NCBI RefSeq assembly: GCF_018130065.1
Contig: NZ_JAFCME010000011.1
Span: 173,753-237,752, forward strand
From: Bradyrhizobium sp. AUGA SZCCT0158
GTDB taxonomy: Bacteria > Pseudomonadota > Alphaproteobacteria > Rhizobiales > Xanthobacteraceae
Reading direction: 5' to 3'
Length of the DNA: 64,000 nucleotides
Shown here: positions 51,420-58,552 of the stretch, one piece after another
Position numbering within the stretch: the stretch's first letter is position 1
Layout: each line of letters starts with the position of its first letter
Program-made: the position numbers and the translations under genes
Notes under the pieces: model-generated
Told to the model about the DNA's origin: nothing
Databases searched by the model: none
What the model saw: the letters and a program-made list of their open reading frames with translations, nothing else

Positions 51420-51641
51420 ATTCGGCCGGACCCGTCAGGCAGAAAGGTGAGAGAAGAGGCAGTCAGATACTGCCTATCGCCCACTCAACGGCATGAAGGC
51501 TGCAGTGACAAACGATCCGATCAGCCCGGCTACGCCGACCAGCGCGAAGTAAATCTTGTATTCCATCCAAAGTCGCGATCCTGCGGCACTTCTGGGCATC
51601 ATAACCCGGCTCGTCAGCGAGCTGCAGTCACTCTTCCGGAG
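51420..51641. repeat. 222-bp direct repeat, copy 1
   Basis: Matches 57450-57671 without gaps, with seven base differences by eye (about 97% identity). Both copies contain a 30-codon minus-strand membrane-protein frame. Flanking sequence differs on both sides. Confidence 0.9.
51474..51566 (-). CDS. 30-aa membrane miniprotein, copy 1
   Basis: MEYKIYFALVGVAGLIGSFV followed by TAAFMPLSGR. One hydrophobic helix is flanked by charged ends. The second copy at 57504 keeps the frame; of the seven differences in the whole repeat, one is silent in this frame and two change residues (Leu to Pro in the helix, Arg to Gly at the end). The ribosome site is weak. A terminator lies downstream at 51304-51329. 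Confidence 0.5.
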   Translation of the reverse strand: MEYKIYFALVGVAGLIGSFVTAAFMPLSGR

Positions 51642-52078
51642 TACTCCGATACGCGACGGCCATGACCTTCGTTCGGTCATTGGCGCCGTCGTCATGATCG
51701 AAGAGCGTCCGCGCAGTATGCGGCGAAAAGTATGATCGCCATCATGCGGAGGGGATTGGGCCCAACGGGTCCGCGCGTAGCGCGGCCCGATAGCAGGCTC
51801 CGGCGTAATCCGCCGTTGATCGACGACAAAAGAGGCGGGGTTGCGCAAATGCTAATGCGCCCACGAACTGCGAACCGTCGACAAGACCGAAGACGGCTCA
51901 ATCCACTGAATCAACAGGCAGTATCGTCCTGACGCGCTGGCCGCGCTCCAAGAGCGATCTGAAGTGACAAGAACCTGCGCCGGCGAACTGCCTTCCGGCA
52001 GTTCGCCTTGATTTCCGGCATCACACCCATCCGCGTCATTGATCCGTTGTTCAATGACGCGGCTGGTACATGCGCTGC
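51567..52078. other. stretch without a supported gene
   Basis: About 510 bp. The first 75 bp are still part of the 222-bp repeat. After that I see only short frames with no start signals and a GCGCGTAGCGCGGCCC palindrome near 51773. Confidence 0.5.
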
Positions 52079-52462
52079 CTAGCGTATTTGGCCACCTCGC
52101 GACTCCCAGTACGTAGGCGTCCCGTAGTACTGGTGGGTGCGCGCTTCCCAATCTCGATCCTCCCACGAGTCATCACTGAACTCAGGCGCGTCCTTCAGCT
52201 GTTGCTCGGTGATGTTGGTTCGAAAACCACCAAGCGACGTATCAAATGTCAGAGCGCCCCAGGGAATGGGATAGTGGCTGTGGCCCAACCCGGCAAAGCC
52301 GCCAAAGCTCATGACGGCATAGGCCACGCGACCTGACATCTTGTCGATGATGAGGTGATCGATCTCGCCGATATTCTTTCCTTGTGCACCGTAAACCTCG
52401 GTGCCCTGAATGTCTTCGCTCGAGATGCAGTGATGATCCGGATGGGCTGTTGCACGGGCCAT
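52079..52462 (-). CDS. PRC-barrel domain protein
   Basis: A 127-residue protein whose core, residues 12-80, is a PRC barrel: SSEDIQGTEVYGAQGKNIGE, then IDHLIIDKMSGRVAYAVMSF and GHSHYPIPWGALTFD. PRC-barrel proteins of this short type are common stress-induced proteins in rhizobia. The tail is acidic and aromatic (DDSWEDRDWEARTHQYYG). An EcfG-like GGAAC-N17-GTT lies 35 bp before its ATG. It probably acts in the cytoplasm. Confidence 0.88.
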   Translation of the reverse strand: MARATAHPDHHCISSEDIQGTEVYGAQGKNIGEIDHLIIDKMSGRVAYAVMSFGGFAGLGHSHYPIPWGALTFDTSLGGFRTNITEQQLKDAPEFSDDSWEDRDWEARTHQYYGTPTYWESRGGQIR

Positions 52463-52496
52463 GGTTTCGTCTCCCTAACTGGTGGTTTGTCGGCTT

Positions 52497-52521
52497 AACT
52501 CGGCCGCTACGGGGTCGTTCC
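52497..52521 (-). promoter_or_regulatory. EcfG-type promoter, GGAAC-N17-GTT (minus strand)
   Basis: On the minus strand GGAAC is at 52521-52517 and GTT at 52499-52497 with a 17-nt spacer. It leaves a leader of about 28 nt for the PRC-barrel gene. Confidence 0.6.
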
Positions 52522-52656
52522 TAATTCCGGAGAACATTTCACAGCGCCAATCACCGATCTGTCGTCGCCGACGGAGAAGCGATGGAACCGCCGCCAACGT
52601 CGGTTCGAGAGGTCTATGCGGCCGCGATCGGCAGCGCTCATCGCGCGAGCCTTGCA

Positions 52657-52709
52657 TTTGCGCGACAAATTGACCCGACGGGCAAGTCAATTCGGTTTAT
52701 AGGAAATCA
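52657..52709. repeat. fragment of the Bradyrhizobium-type long repeat
   Basis: TTTGCGCGACAAATTGACCC, then GACGGGCAA-TCA and TTTATAGGAAATCA. It matches the left end of the 57786-58270 element. It abuts the disrupted SRPBCC-like frame. Confidence 0.75.
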
Positions 52710-52838
52710 CCGATCTGCGCCCAGAGTTCGCCCCGGCGGCAGTGACGATCTCGCCGTCATGCTGGATTCCAAGGCGCGTGCAGGGGTCGCTGAGACGAAT
52801 GCTGCAATGATGGCAATCAGAATTGATGTCGAACGCAT
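52707..52838 (-). pseudogene. truncated, frameshifted SRPBCC-like exported protein
   Basis: The open frame starts with a signal peptide (MRSTSILIAIIAAFVSATPA, then RALESS) and continues TARSSLPPG before leaving the family pattern and stopping at codon 44. In the neighbouring frame, from the run of four C at 52721-52724, the minus strand reads ELWAQIGDFL before a stop at the repeat. That matches the usual beginning of a secreted SRPBCC/polyketide-cyclase-like domain. So one extra G shifted the frame and the rest is missing, replaced by the repeat fragment at 52657-52709. Family assignment is from memory of short motifs. Confidence 0.5.
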
Positions 52839-52955
52839 AAGTGGAATTCCTTCCCTCGCGCCGATCTCAACAGTCTGCCGATCTCAACAGTCTAAGGTAA
52901 TTGACCCGATCCTGGTGCTGCCGCCCATCGGCTTCGACCCACGCCAAGCGGGCAC

Positions 52956-53000
52956 AAAAAACGGCCCCAGCGTCTAAGGGGAAGCGTGCGCTGAGGCCGT
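52956..53000 (-). terminator. terminator-like hairpin (minus strand)
   Basis: 12-bp stem ACGGCCTCAGCG/CGCTGGGGCCGT (one mismatch) with TTTTTT on the minus strand. It lies 230 bp beyond the DNA-ligase fragment, and no intact gene lies close by. Confidence 0.7.
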
Positions 53001-53154
53001 GAAGGCATATGTCCAGTATCCCTCCGGACGGGACAGCAACGCAACAAATTGCCACTTGTTCCCGAAATAGGTACTCCGAACTGGTTCGAAAAGATCAATC
53101 AAGTTGCGGTAACTTGGCAAGAACCCGCTGGCAACCGCCGTTGCCACGCGGCAT

Positions 53155-53193
53155 GGCGGCCCCAGCGCAAGCGCCAGGCGCGCTGGGGCCGCC
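53155..53193. repeat. perfect 14-bp inverted repeat
   Basis: GGCGGCCCCAGCGC and its exact complement GCGCTGGGGCCGCC, 11 nt apart, flanked by no T run. It is similar in sequence to the terminator-like hairpins at 52956-53000 and 57131-57165. Confidence 0.8.
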
Positions 53194-53229
53194 TATTCAC
53201 GGTTCGGAGCCGCCAACTGAGGTGACGCG

Positions 53230-53505
53230 CTAGCTTCGCAAATTGCGCCTGCGAATTGCTTTAGCGCTCTCTTTGGCCTCTTCTTCGTTTTCACTGATCA
53301 GATTCGGCCTAGGGCTTTTCCGTTTTTCCCGAATGCCGGTTTTGGTGGCTCGATGGTCGCGCGGTGTACTGACGAAGATATTCGAGACCTGCATTCTCGC
53401 GAAGTCCTCCCTCAGATCCTTGAAGAACGGGTGCCGCACCTTGCCCTCGGCGGACTTCGCTCGGTAGTCGATCTCGGCCAGCAGCTGGGCCTCAACCCAA
53501 GGGCA
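53230..53505 (-). pseudogene. C-terminal fragment of an ATP-dependent DNA ligase (LigD-like)
   Basis: WVEAQLLAEIDYRAKSAEGK, then VRHPFFKDLREDFARMQ is the conserved end of ATP-dependent DNA ligases (OB-fold strand plus the GLRED-like motif). Nothing upstream encodes the nucleotidyltransferase domain or the KXDG motif. The frame opens inside the repeat copy at 53506-53640, so the rest of the gene was lost there. A basic tail (EKRKSPRPNL, then KAIRRRNLRS) follows the ligase motif. NHEJ ligases of the LigD type are common in rhizobia. Confidence 0.6.
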
Positions 53506-53640
53506 TCCGCGACAAATGGACTCGACGGGCAAATCACTTCCGATTTCAAGAAATCATGTCAAAATCCTGAATTTCTGCAAATCAAAGATATTGCCCTGCA
53601 CCCCAAATCACCTACACATCGCGGGGGACGCAGAGTGCGA
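53506..53640. repeat. fragment of the Bradyrhizobium-type long repeat
   Basis: GCGACAAATGGACTCGACGG, GCAAATCACTTCCGATTT, AGAAATCATGTCAA and, further on, CCCCAAATCACCTACACATC all recur in order in 57786-57915. It lies exactly where the DNA-ligase fragment begins. Confidence 0.8.
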
Positions 53641-53882
53641 ATCTCAGCAGGACGTCATTTTGTCAGCATGCCCTTTCGGAGGTTGCCAATTTCTAAGATG
53701 ATGATACCGGCGAGTATCACGGCCAGATCCATGCTTCGTAATGTCGAATTGTCGCCTTTAGCCGGTGCATCGACCTCAGCGGGGCAGGGGCAAACGCGAT
53801 CGGCATGGGTGGCCTTGCGCGGGTTTCGGTCGAATGAGCCGGGACGATGCGAATGTTTCGCGAGCGCACGTCAGCGTTGGAC

Positions 53883-53911
53883 AAAAAAAGGGCCAGCCTG
53901 ACGGCTGACCC
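53883..53911 (-). terminator. intrinsic terminator of the outer-membrane protein gene
   Basis: 9-bp stem GGGTCAGCC/GGCTGGCCC (one mismatch), 4-nt loop and seven T residues on the minus strand. It lies 25 bp past the stop of 53936-54631. Confidence 0.88.
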
Positions 53912-53935
53912 TCTTAATCTGCATCTCAAAAGTCG

Positions 53936-54631
53936 TCAGTAACGAGAAGCCGCCGCGTTGCCCCAACCGAACCGGTAGTTCAGGCCGGCCTTGATCGTAT
54001 GCTCGTCGTTGCGGAATCCAACAGCGGTGACGACGCCAGCAGCGCTGGTAAAGAGAGCGTTCCGGGTACCGAAATCGTAGTACTGGTATTCGATTTTGCC
54101 CGACCAATTCTGAGTGAACAGGTATTCGAGACCGCCGCCGACGGTGTAGCCGTCGCGACCGCCGCCGCCGTTTGAAAAGGTGCCGCCGCCAAAACCGTTG
54201 GTGAGGCGGGAGTCAGCCCAGGCATAACCGCCCTTGACGTACACCAGCGCCGGACCCCACGTGTAGCCAAGGCGGCCGGTGACCGAACCTAGTCCGCGGT
54301 TGACGAAGGGATTGTTGTTCGTGTCGAGGAAGCTGTAGTTCGCTTCAAGGCCGAGTACCCAGTTCGGTGAGAATTGGTGGTCGTAACCAGCCTGCACGCC
54401 GCCCATGAACACACCGTCGTTGCCGTTGGTGCCGGTGAAGCCGGGGGCAAGAATGTTGTTGTCGCCACCGAATGCGCCGCCGACGTGACCACCGATGTAA
54501 AAGCCAGTCCAGTTGTAAATCGGGGAGGCCATCATTGGGGCTTTAGTGTAGGGACGGGCGGCCATGTCAGCTGCCGATGCTGTACCTGCCAAGGCGGCTA
54601 AGGCGACAGTAGCAAGGAGGAACTTTTTCAT
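53936..54631 (-). CDS. outer-membrane beta-barrel protein (Omp25/Omp31-like porin family)
   Basis: A 231-residue exported protein. The signal peptide is at 1-20 (KKFLLATVALAALAGTASA). The mature barrel starts PIYNWTGFYIGGHVGGAFGG, the family hallmark, and continues with eight or so alternating strands such as VFMGGVQAGYDHQFSPNWVL and GLEYLFTQNWSGKIEYQYYD. The C-terminal strand is IKAGLNYRFGWG, ending AASRY. Rhizobia carry many such proteins, which bind the outer membrane to peptidoglycan. It has its own terminator. Confidence 0.9.
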   Translation of the reverse strand: MKKFLLATVALAALAGTASAADMAARPYTKAPMMASPIYNWTGFYIGGHVGGAFGGDNNILAPGFTGTNGNDGVFMGGVQAGYDHQFSPNWVLGLEANYSFLDTNNNPFVNRGLGSVTGRLGYTWGPALVYVKGGYAWADSRLTNGFGGGTFSNGGGGRDGYTVGGGLEYLFTQNWSGKIEYQYYDFGTRNALFTSAAGVVTAVGFRNDEHTIKAGLNYRFGWGNAAASRY

Positions 54632-54830
54632 TTTGATCTTTCGTTTTATACTGTGTCTCTGCAGCTAGCGCGCAATGCGCAACATTTGCTGTAGCGCGGA
54701 TGACACACAGCGCGCCATACTGATTGAATCAGTGCCAGGCCCGGTCGGAACTTTAACGGCGCGCGGGCGGCAATCTAGGCGGTGATTAGCCTGCAGTTCG
54801 GCAACTAGCTCGGCAATTCCTCAGGCGGCC

Positions 54831-55220
54831 TCAGTCTGTCGGTGCCAGCGGTGCTGCATTCAGCAGATTGGATACTGCGGTTACGAGCTGCGCTGGCGCA
54901 AATGGTTTGGTGAGAAGGATGCTGTTCGGAACGCCGTGGACCGGCCATTGGTCGGCGGCAGCACCGGTCATGTAGACGACGGGGAAATTCGGGTCCAGCT
55001 CTCTCGCCTGTTTGGCGACCTCCCATCCGTCGATCCTACCGAGCAGATTGATGTCCGTTACCAAGACGCGATACGGGAGTTTCCTGCCCTTCAACAAGGT
55101 CACGGCTTCTTCGCCGGATGCTGCCAAAGCAGGTTCGTAGCCCCCTTCACAAAGTGCTTCGTCAAGGATCACTTGAACGGCGGGATCATCTTCGATGACG
55201 AGGACCAGAACAGTTTCCAT
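54831..55220 (-). CDS. single-domain response regulator (receiver)
   Basis: A 129-residue CheY-like protein with no output domain. VLVIEDDPAVQVILDEAL has the acidic pair at 11-12, the phosphoacceptor Asp56 lies in VLVTDINLLGRIDGWEVA, and Lys105 in ILLTKPFAPAQL closes the site. The VVYMTGAA segment provides the conserved Thr. Such stand-alone receivers relay phosphate or bind targets directly. No kinase gene is adjacent; the PAS-HWE kinase 11 kb away is one possible partner. A GGAAC-N16-CGTG site lies 26 bp upstream. Confidence 0.9.
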   Translation of the reverse strand: METVLVLVIEDDPAVQVILDEALCEGGYEPALAASGEEAVTLLKGRKLPYRVLVTDINLLGRIDGWEVAKQARELDPNFPVVYMTGAAADQWPVHGVPNSILLTKPFAPAQLVTAVSNLLNAAPLAPTD

Positions 55221-55245
55221 CAGTTTTCCCCGCCGCCGAAAGAAA

Positions 55246-55270
55246 CACGCGGTGGTCTCGGATTGGTTCC
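55246..55270 (-). promoter_or_regulatory. possible EcfG-type promoter, GGAAC-N16-CGTG (minus strand)
   Basis: On the minus strand GGAAC is at 55270-55266 and CGTG at 55249-55246, one mismatch from CGTT. It precedes the receiver gene; weak by itself but in keeping with the neighbourhood. Confidence 0.35.
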
Positions 55271-55390
55271 ACCGCTTATGTACAAAAGTATACTTAGCTC
55301 ATGCGCAGAAAGCTATTAAGCGCTTAGACGACCTTAATTCCTTTCCGTCACCATCGGGAAAAAATGGCAGCTGGCTGACCGGAGAGTGGG

Positions 55391-55708
55391 ATGGTAACTT
55401 CAAAGGAAAGCGAACGTCGGGTGAAGTTCGAACACGGCCTGAGCGCGCACATGATGGCCATTGACGGCACCTGGCGCCGGGACTGCGTCATCAATGATAT
55501 ATCTGACGGGGACGCCAAGTTGACGGTGAATGTCTCGATTGAAGGGCTACAGCTTAACGAGTTTTTTCTCCTGCTTTCCTCCACCGGTCTCGCTTATCGG
55601 CGCTGCTCTCTTAAATGGGTAAATGGAGACCAGCTGGGCGTCTCGTTCCATCGACAGAAGGGCAAGAAGGTTAACCGACCTTCGAAAGATCCTGAGTTTG
55701 CTGAATAA
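55391..55708 (+). CDS. PilZ-like domain protein (105 aa)
   Basis: KESERRVKFEHGLSAHMMAI, then DCVINDISDGDAKLTVN and LGVSFHRQKGKKV fit the PilZ fold, which usually binds cyclic di-GMP. The two binding motifs are degenerate: the R-x-x-x-R loop has only its first Arg pair (RRVKFE), and the D-x-S-x-x-G motif reads DISDGD, one residue short. It may therefore not bind the second messenger. GGAGAGTGGG precedes the ATG. It is alone on its strand. Confidence 0.72.
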   Translation: MVTSKESERRVKFEHGLSAHMMAIDGTWRRDCVINDISDGDAKLTVNVSIEGLQLNEFFLLLSSTGLAYRRCSLKWVNGDQLGVSFHRQKGKKVNRPSKDPEFAE

Positions 55709-55765
55709 CACATTGGGTCAGTTTGAATGTGGCAGCCCAGATGTCCAGGAATCCGCAGGCCAATG

Positions 55766-55796
55766 AAAAAGGCCACAGGCGTCGCGCGCTGCGGCC
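55766..55796 (-). terminator. orphan terminator-like hairpin (minus strand)
   Basis: 8-bp stem GGCCGCAG/CTGTGGCC (one mismatch) with TTTTT on the minus strand. Confidence 0.65.
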
Positions 55797-56060
55797 TTGC
55801 CGGGAAAATTGAATGTCAGTGCAATGCAGACTCCCAGTCCCGATAGCGCCGAGGCTGCCGCAAGACTTTCGATCCCGGAAGTTATATTTAGTGTTTCAAG
55901 AAGCGGAACATCCAGCATGTTGCAAGGGGGAGACAGTTCCTACCTCCCATTGCTCGCATGCGGGACAAGTATGCAAGAGAAGCGATCGACTGTGCCGGCT
56001 ACGTTGTTACGGTGCCAGCAGCCTCACTCGGGCTAAAGAAGCAATGATACCCCGACTTAG

Positions 56061-56085
56061 CCCCGCCCTAACCGGCGGGGTTTTT
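56061..56085 (+). terminator. orphan intrinsic terminator (plus strand)
   Basis: Perfect 7-bp stem CCCCGCC/GGCGGGG, 6-nt loop and five T residues. The nearest plus-strand gene (55391-55708) ends 350 bp upstream. Confidence 0.82.
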
Positions 56086-56312
56086 CGTCTGCGCGACATC
56101 GCTATAACCTGTCAGGTCTCCCAATCCATTGGCAAAAGGGTGCGTCAGTTCGCCATCTTGGAACCGTCGATATATAGCCGCTAGAGCCTTAATGAGGTGG
56201 TGGGGCGGCATCATCGGAAATGGCCTTCGGCGTTCACGCCCGTCTGGGGTCGTCTCTCTTTGCGCGGCATCTGTAAGGCGCAACATGCGGGGAGACTGCA
56301 TTCAAATGCTGC

Positions 56313-56483
56313 CTATTGCCCAGCAACCAACATGATCATTGCTATTACGCTTGCGGCAAACAACGCGACCGAGCCGAATACGAAAAGGGTGTGGTAGGTT
56401 TTGTCCTCGTCCACCTGATGCAGGTCCTCAAGCTTCGAGACTCGATCCTGTTTCAGGCATAGCCTAACTTTTGGCACGGACAT
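56313..56483 (-). CDS. small membrane protein (56 aa)
   Basis: A polar N-terminal half (MSVPKVRLCLKQDRVSKLED, then LHQVDEDKTYHTLF) is followed by one hydrophobic helix (VFGSVALFAASVIAMIMLVA) and GQ. ATG 56483 is chosen over a frame open from 56555, which overlaps the next gene. Function is unknown. Confidence 0.62.
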   Translation of the reverse strand: MSVPKVRLCLKQDRVSKLEDLHQVDEDKTYHTLFVFGSVALFAASVIAMIMLVAGQ

Positions 56484-56570
56484 TGCGGTCACTATTCCGG
56501 AGTACGTAATTCTACGAGCGTGTTGAGATCGGCACTGCGCGGTATCTTTGATCAACTCGAGGGACCGGGA

Positions 56571-56759
56571 ATGTTCATTGTGCGGGGCAAGAGCGATCTG
56601 GCTGGGGACACGGAAGTGGTCCGGGACATGCCCGCTGACGCCATCGAGACATCAAACGATTTGCTTGCTCAAGGATGCACTCAAGTAACGATTGAAGCCG
56701 ATGGCCGGGTCTATCCTGTGGCAGAGTTCGCGCTTTCCCTTATCGACCCCAGGGATTAG
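56571..56759 (+). CDS. small hypothetical protein (62 aa)
   Basis: MFIVRGKSDLAGDTEVVRDM, then PADAIETSNDLLAQGCTQVT and IEADGRVYPVAEFALSLIDP form a beta-alpha-beta pattern with a single Cys. GAGGGACCGGGA stands before ATG 56571. The frame is open from 56520, so 17 more residues are possible. It is divergent from the 56-aa membrane-protein gene. No family is recognised. Confidence 0.6.
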   Translation: MFIVRGKSDLAGDTEVVRDMPADAIETSNDLLAQGCTQVTIEADGRVYPVAEFALSLIDPRD

Positions 56760-56818
56760 ATAGGTGCTCAATTTTGGCGTCGCGGCGTTGGCATTGCAAC
56801 GATCAAAACTAAATCCGT

Positions 56819-56932
56819 TCAAGACTGAGGGGACGACAGGGAAACCCCAATAACAATCAGCGCCCCCATCGCGAGAAGCAGCGAGGCATATCCCGCGATT
56901 TGCACCCAGTCCCAATGCTGACGCTGGTTCAT
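56819..56932 (-). CDS. membrane miniprotein (37 aa)
   Basis: MNQRQHWDWVQIAGYASLLL followed by AMGALIVIGVSLSSPQS. One hydrophobic helix with an aromatic N-terminus. GAGG lies directly against the ATG with no spacer, which is poor. It is judged from composition only. Confidence 0.42.
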   Translation of the reverse strand: MNQRQHWDWVQIAGYASLLLAMGALIVIGVSLSSPQS

Positions 56933-57345
56933 CCTCAGATTTTCGACCCGGCCAATTCGGGGCATTATGATTCAGGTCAACAAAAGCCCAAAAATGAGTA
57001 AGTGCCTCTGTCCCGGCTCAACATTCGCTTGATCGGCTAAACGTCGAGGCCACTGATTTGGAACGAACCTTCCGGGGGCGAATTCATTGGAGACTACCGG
57101 ATGGCAGCTCAATGACATCCGTTGGAATGGCGGCCTCAGCTCTCCCCAGTGCTGGGGCCGTTTTTGTCTCGATAGCAAGTCCAAGCGCGATCCACGACAC
57201 GGACACAAACCAGGAAAGGCACAAACTGACCTGAACCAAAGAGGAGGGGAGTTTCGGGAACAAGTGGCAATGGAGGTAGTCGAACAAATACGGCCGAAGC
57301 ACGTCTCACCCCCCGACGGGCCGTTTTCTTTTGGAGATGCAAGGA
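56933..57345. other. stretch without a supported gene
   Basis: About 410 bp with a terminator-like hairpin at 57131-57165 and a second T-rich GGCCGTTTTC patch near 57320. Possible small-RNA locus; no frame is convincing. Confidence 0.45.
57131..57165 (+). terminator. orphan terminator-like hairpin (plus strand)
   Basis: 10-bp stem CGGCCTCAGC/GCTGGGGCCG (one mismatch), 10-nt loop and five T residues. Nearly the same stem occurs at 52956-53000. Confidence 0.75.
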
Positions 57346-57472
57346 TCAGGCGAACAGCTTCGCGCCGGCCGGCGTGAACTTCACATAGATGCCGCCCTCG
57401 TGCAGCAACAGCCACCCCCGTGCGACCGCTTGATCGAGGCCTGCCTTGTATTCGGCCGGACCCGTCAGGCAG
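57346..57472 (-). pseudogene. C-terminal fragment of an unidentified protein
   Basis: The minus strand reads LTGPAEYKAGLDQAVARGWL, then LLHEGGIYVKFTPAGAKLFA and a stop. The closing part looks like a winged-helix or similar small domain and has good codon use, but no start codon lies upstream before a TGA. The break falls at the edge of the 222-bp repeat, so the 5' part was probably lost when the repeat inserted or recombined. Confidence 0.45.
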
Positions 57473-57671
57473 ATAGGTGAGAGAAGAGGCAGTCAGATAC
57501 TGCCTATCCCCCACTCAACGGCATGAAGGCTGCAGTGACAAACGATCCGATCGGCCCGGCTACGCCGACCAGCGCGAAGTAAATCTTGTACTCCATCCAA
57601 AGTCGCGATCCTGCGGCACTTCCGGGCATCATAGCCCGGCTCGTCAGCGAGCTGTAGTCACTCTTCCGGAG
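57450..57671. repeat. 222-bp direct repeat, copy 2
   Basis: Copy of 51420-51641 in the same orientation, 6030 bp away. The intervening DNA holds the PRC-barrel, outer-membrane protein, receiver and PilZ-like genes and could be lost by recombination between the copies. Confidence 0.9.
57504..57596 (-). CDS. 30-aa membrane miniprotein, copy 2
   Basis: MEYKIYFALVGVAGPIGSFV followed by TAAFMPLSGG. The frame is the same as in copy 1, but a Pro now sits in the membrane helix and the final Arg is Gly. This copy may be decaying. The ribosome site is weak, as in copy 1. Confidence 0.4.
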   Translation of the reverse strand: MEYKIYFALVGVAGPIGSFVTAAFMPLSGG

Positions 57672-57685
57672 CGATGGCTGTCGCA

Positions 57686-57780
57686 GGTGACCAAAGCGCT
57701 GATGAGCGGTCGGAAAACGCGAAAGAACGCGACGCTTCCGAATACGCATCGGCAAATGCACTCTGCGCGCTGATTGGTCT
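57686..57780. repeat. diverged repeat, copy 2 of a pair
   Basis: Matches 49889-49986 in order and spacing of its conserved blocks. It sits between the 222-bp repeat and the long Bradyrhizobium-type repeat, making a mosaic of elements. Confidence 0.65.
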
Positions 57781-57785
57781 GCTCC

Positions 57786-58270
57786 TTTGCGCGACAAACT
57801 GACCCGACGGGCAAATCACTTCCGATTTTAGGAAATCATGTCAAGTCCTAAATTTCCGAAAATCAAAAACATTTCTCTTCCCTTCCACCCCAAATCACCT
57901 GCACATCAATAGCCATCCCGTCCCAATCAGAGGGGCGTTGGCCATCGTCACGACGAGGGACGGGTTGCGGTGGACGCTGAGGTTGCGATTGACGGTCGCG
58001 GCTGAAGCGTACGGCGAAAGCGTGTGGTCCTGGCGCCCGTAACGGCGTCAAGCCTTTCGGGAGCTAACGCTTCCGAGGGGCGACGGTGGCAATAGAGGCC
58101 GTCTCACCGGGGAGAGCGCGTTATAAGCCGTAAAGCCATTGCGCAGGGAATGTCGGATGTTCTCCGCTGCCCTGTATGCTCGTGTGCAGCCTTCTTAGCA
58201 CAATCGCACGCGAGACCGCGGGTGCAGCGCGCATCCGGCATTCCCTGCGCCCTCTGAATTCATGAGGGCG
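57786..58270. repeat. long (about 485 bp) non-coding repeat of Bradyrhizobium type
   Basis: Starts TTTGCGCGACAAACTGACCC and contains GACGGGCAAATCACTTCC, ATCAGAGGGGCGTTGGCC, GACGGGTTGCGGTGGACG and, near the right, GCGCAGGGAATG pairing with CATTCCCTGCGC. I recall this arrangement from many Bradyrhizobium and Rhodopseudomonas genomes, where it appears as a conserved non-coding block. Partial copies lie at 52657-52709 and 53506-53640. No frame inside is convincing. Confidence 0.72.
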
Positions 58271-58336
58271 AAACGATCCTTACAACTCGGGCGCTTCGCG
58301 CCGCGGGATCGCGGGGGTGTGTGTTTGACCTCAACT

Positions 58337-58495
58337 CGTCATGCGCGGGCTTGACCCGCGCATCCATCAATCTTCGCGAGGGCGTTTTTCGAAGACGATG
58401 GATTGCCGGGTCCCGTCTACGCCAAGGCTTCGACGAGGCACACAGCCCATAGGGTCGCCGAAGCTTTAGCGAAGGCGGCAAGCCAGGCAATGACA
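58337..58495. repeat. dispersed intergenic repeat, GTCATGCGCGGGCTTGACC type
   Basis: CGTCATGCGCGGGCTTGACC, CGCGCATCCATC and GATGGATTGCCGGGTC, ending in GGCAATGACA, make an imperfect long palindrome. It lies next to the long repeat and before the tRNA. Confidence 0.72.
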
Positions 58496-58552
58496 GATTG
58501 AATGAGGTGGCATTGCTTGAAATTCAAACCTGAGCTCGTCCGGTCAGGACGA

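Larger units (their letters stand above)
55709..56312. other. 600-bp stretch without a supported gene, two orphan terminators
   Basis: Holds a minus-strand terminator (55766-55796) and a plus-strand terminator (56061-56085), yet no frame has a ribosome site and credible composition. A minus-strand frame starting near 55918 runs through the terminator and is unlikely. Small RNA genes are a possible explanation for the terminators. Confidence 0.5.

Noticed and set aside
55718..55918. Minus-strand 66-aa frame
   Set aside because: It reads straight through a terminator-like hairpin and lacks a ribosome site.
57087..57377. Plus-strand frame starting METTGWQ
   Set aside because: It crosses a terminator hairpin with five T and has no ribosome site; composition is irregular.
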